Shown in pieces: positions 7,283 through 8,495 of a stretch of 8,495 nt of DNA (positions are counted from its first letter, which is position 1; every line of letters begins with the position of its first letter). The notes beneath the pieces are model-generated. The model did not search any database and was not told the DNA's origin. It was given only the letters and a program-made list of their open reading frames with translations. Both the position numbers and the translations under genes were made by a program. This DNA is from Alphaproteobacteria bacterium (GTDB lineage Bacteria; Pseudomonadota; Alphaproteobacteria; Rhodobacterales; Rhodobacteraceae). Where the stretch lies: NCBI GenBank assembly GCA_024277955.1, contig JAJRUE010000112.1, forward strand, positions 1 to 8,495. Reading direction: 5' to 3'.

Positions 7283-7972
7283 TCAGTACCCGGTTCCCTT
7301 GAGCACGACCCCGACGGTCTTGGCAAGCACCCGCAGGTCGGTTTCGAAGGACAGGTTTTCATCATACTGGCGGTCGTAGTCGGCGCGCTTGGCGAATTCG
7401 CTGTCGTTGCGGGCCGACACCTGCCACAGGCCGGTGATCCCCGGACGCAGGGCATAGTAGGCCAGCCCCGGATACAGCGCCCGCTGCCCCGGCAGCATCG
7501 GCCGCGGCCCGACCAGGGCCATGTCGCCGACCAGCACGTTCCAGAGCTGCGGCAGTTCGTCCAGCGACGACTTGCGCAGGAACCGGCCGAACCGGGTGAT
7601 GCGCGGATCGTTCTTGAGTTTCTGGGTGCTTTCCCATTCGGCCCGCGCCGCCGGGTTGTTGGCCAGGTGTTCACCCAGCAGCTTGTCGGCGTTGGGCACC
7701 ATGGTGCGCAGTTTCAGCATGCGAAAGTTGCGGCCGTTCTTGCCCACCCGCAGGCTGCGGTAGAACGGGTTGTGCCCGTCGCGCATCGCGATCAGCGCCA
7801 GCCCCAGGATCAGCGGCAGCACCACCGGCGCCGCCAGCAGGATCAGCATGGTTTCAAAAACCCGCTTCAAGCCGTTGCGGTACAACCCGCGCCGCCCGGG
7901 AACAGTCACCAGGCCAATCGGCGCGCTTGCGGCCGCGAAATCGTTGTCGATGTTATCAAATTGAATTGTCAT
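7283..7972 (-). CDS. ExoY/WcaJ-type undecaprenyl-phosphate sugar-1-phosphate transferase
   Basis: A 229-residue monotopic polyprenyl-phosphate hexose-1-phosphate transferase (bacterial sugar transferase family). It moves a sugar-1-phosphate from a nucleotide sugar to undecaprenyl phosphate and so starts repeat-unit assembly on the cytoplasmic face. Residues about 40-63 form one re-entrant membrane helix with prolines 49 and 53. Then come RVGKNGRNFRMLKLRTM, DPRITRFGRFLRKSSLDELPQ with the catalytic Asp138-Glu139 dyad, VGDMALVGPRP and LRPGITGLWQVSARND. The length matches ExoY-type short enzymes; the N-terminal multi-helix domain of WbaP/WcaJ is absent. I chose the ATG at 7972: GGCGGAG lies about 10 nt upstream and the family N-terminus fits. 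An in-frame start at 8080 would add 36 unconserved residues. It is the first gene of the minus-strand cluster, 94 bp ahead of the TPR gene. The sugar donor (Gal or Glc) cannot be told. Confidence 0.92.
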   Translation of the reverse strand: MTIQFDNIDNDFAAASAPIGLVTVPGRRGLYRNGLKRVFETMLILLAAPVVLPLILGLALIAMRDGHNPFYRSLRVGKNGRNFRMLKLRTMVPNADKLLGEHLANNPAARAEWESTQKLKNDPRITRFGRFLRKSSLDELPQLWNVLVGDMALVGPRPMLPGQRALYPGLAYYALRPGITGLWQVSARNDSEFAKRADYDRQYDENLSFETDLRVLAKTVGVVLKGTGY

Positions 7973-8239
7973 TGACGCGTTACTCCGCCGGAACGGAACA
8001 CTCCTTACTACCCTTACACTCGAACATCCCGACCAGCCGACCCCGATTAGCGCAGCGCGTCCGGCGGGAAATCCGTTCACAAATCTTTAATAGCAAGGAA
8101 TCGGGTCGCGACCAATTGAGAAGCATTCGAAATTGTCCGATTCTCATCAATTTTTTCCCAAATTCGCGTAAAACATGGTTAAGCACACGCTCTGGTTGCA
8201 AATGCCCGAGATTTCGTCTTTGTCGCTGTTTTTATTACG

Positions 8240-8256
8240 TGCAAGATCGATGCCAA
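8240..8256 (-). promoter_or_regulatory. Sigma-54 (RpoN) -24/-12 promoter candidate for the EPS/exosortase operon
   Basis: The minus strand reads TTGGCATCGATCTTGCA. Compared with the consensus TGGCACG-N4-TTGCW it keeps TGGCA, the exact 10-bp spacing between the -24 GG (8253-8254) and the -12 GC (8241-8242), TTGC and a final A; only two flexible positions differ (CG to TC). The transcription start would fall near 8230, leaving a leader of about 255 nt before the sugar transferase. Sigma-54 promoters and the PrsK/PrsR two-component system are known from exosortase/PEP-CTERM loci in other bacteria, which makes this plausible. No activator gene is in the window. Confidence 0.55.
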
Positions 8257-8276
8257 GTGGACAAACTGTCTCTTGG
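8253..8276. repeat. Imperfect dyad overlapping the -24 element
   Basis: CCAAG-TG-GACA (8253-8263), AAC spacer, then TGTC-T-CTTGG (8267-8276). The arms match at nine positions, with a 2-nt against 1-nt interruption. The left arm shares its CCAA with the -24 box of the sigma-54 candidate, so a protein bound here would compete with or contact the polymerase. Confidence 0.4.
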
Positions 8277-8279
8277 GGC

Positions 8280-8339
8280 GGTGCAATGAGGTGCAGACCA
8301 TTCGAATCAGCCGCGTTTCCCCCTAGGAGGGGGGTGCAA
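8280..8339 (+). repeat. Three direct GGTGCA repeats upstream of the sigma-54 candidate
   Basis: GGTGCA occurs at 8280-8285, 8290-8295 and 8333-8338. The first two are exactly 10 bp (one helical turn) apart and the third lies 43 bp further. An inverted TTGCAC is at 8391-8396. They lie about 25-140 bp upstream of the -24 box. They may be activator half-sites, but a 6-mer can recur by chance. Confidence 0.3.
8319..8333. repeat. G/C palindrome CCCCCT-AGG-AGGGGG
   Basis: Perfect 6-bp arms (8319-8324 and 8328-8333) around a 3-nt centre, about 65-80 bp upstream of the -24 box of the sigma-54 candidate and abutting the third GGTGCA repeat. The position suits an enhancer site for a sigma-54 activator; no T-run follows on either strand, so it is not a terminator. 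Confidence 0.4.
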
Positions 8340-8495
8340 CATGGCAAAAACGCCAAAGAATGCTTATTTGAGGCCGTGAAGTAGTCTAAATTGCACTCTA
8401 TATGAAGGATAGCGTGGTAGGGCACACGGATTGAAAAGGCCCGGCGAGTAACGATTGATCAGGACAAACGACAAGGGCCGTGAATGAGCCGCGAG

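Larger units (their letters stand above)
7973..8495. other. 523-bp regulatory region upstream of the sugar transferase
   Basis: AT-richer than the flanking genes and without a convincing coding sequence. On the minus strand it holds a sigma-54 promoter candidate (8240-8256), a dyad overlapping it (8253-8276), GGTGCA repeats (8280-8339) and a G/C palindrome (8319-8333). A long leader of about 255 nt follows, with a possible ribosome-site-sequestering pair (7985-7992 with 8060-8067). At the right edge a plus-strand gene may begin: ATG at 8484 (or GTG at 8480) preceded by AAGGG, with only four codons visible. A poor sigma-54-like element lies ahead of it (GGCAC, 5 nt, TTGAA at 8421-8435). That right-edge gene is too short to call. 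Confidence 0.6.

Noticed and set aside
8106..8156. A plus-strand hairpin (AATTGAGAA ... TTCTCATCAATT) followed by a T-run, resembling a terminator
   Set aside because: The arms need a 2-nt bulge and an 18-nt loop, the stem is AT-rich, and no plus-strand gene precedes it.
7980..8201. A 73-codon minus-strand frame in the leader, ending in a possible 15-codon uORF (ATG TTC GAG...)
   Set aside because: Weak or absent ribosome sites and no recognisable protein; its stop lies 7 nt before the sugar transferase start, so a leader peptide cannot be excluded, but nothing positive supports it.
1..8495. CRISPR array, tRNA/rRNA, insertion sequence or transposase
   Set aside because: No regularly spaced repeats, no tRNA-like cloverleaf, and no transposase-like protein or terminal inverted repeats were seen on either strand.

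Overview
The window looks like a chromosomal piece of a GC-rich alphaproteobacterium, most likely a Rhodobacterales (Roseobacter-group) species. This rests on the codon bias, the mtaB ending, and above all a VPLPA-CTERM-type exosortase (XrtD) fused to an EpsI domain, an arrangement I associate with that order. It is the distal part of an exopolysaccharide/exosortase locus that abuts a housekeeping tRNA-modification gene.

Layout from left to right. Positions 1-715 (+) hold the C-terminal half of mtaB, cut by the window edge. Everything else is on the minus strand. In transcription order (right to left) it comprises: a 523-bp AT-richer leader with a good sigma-54 promoter candidate (7973-8495); an ExoY-type initiating sugar-phosphate transferase (7283-7972); a long TPR lipoprotein with a TTG start (4744-7188); the XrtD-EpsI exosortase (2995-4596); a 306-bp spacer with three abutting hairpins and a second promoter candidate (2689-2994); a short soluble-type OPX/Wza-like export protein (2083-2688); and an outer-membrane beta-barrel (700-2076) whose last codons overlap the end of mtaB in the opposite orientation.

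How they may work together (inference). The sugar transferase loads the first sugar phosphate onto undecaprenyl phosphate. The TPR lipoprotein resembles the PrsT-type proteins of exosortase loci. The periplasmic OPX protein, which lacks both a lipobox and an outer-membrane helix, probably docks on the adjacent beta-barrel to make a two-part export channel. XrtD processes VPLPA-CTERM-tagged surface proteins, which must be encoded elsewhere because none is in the window. Polymerase, flippase, co-polymerase and further glycosyltransferases are also absent here.

The points most worth checking are the OPX/beta-barrel pair as a composite translocon, the sigma-54 promoter with its overlapping dyad and upstream GGTGCA repeats, the compact hairpin array after xrtD, and the possible sequestration of ribosome binding sites in front of two genes.
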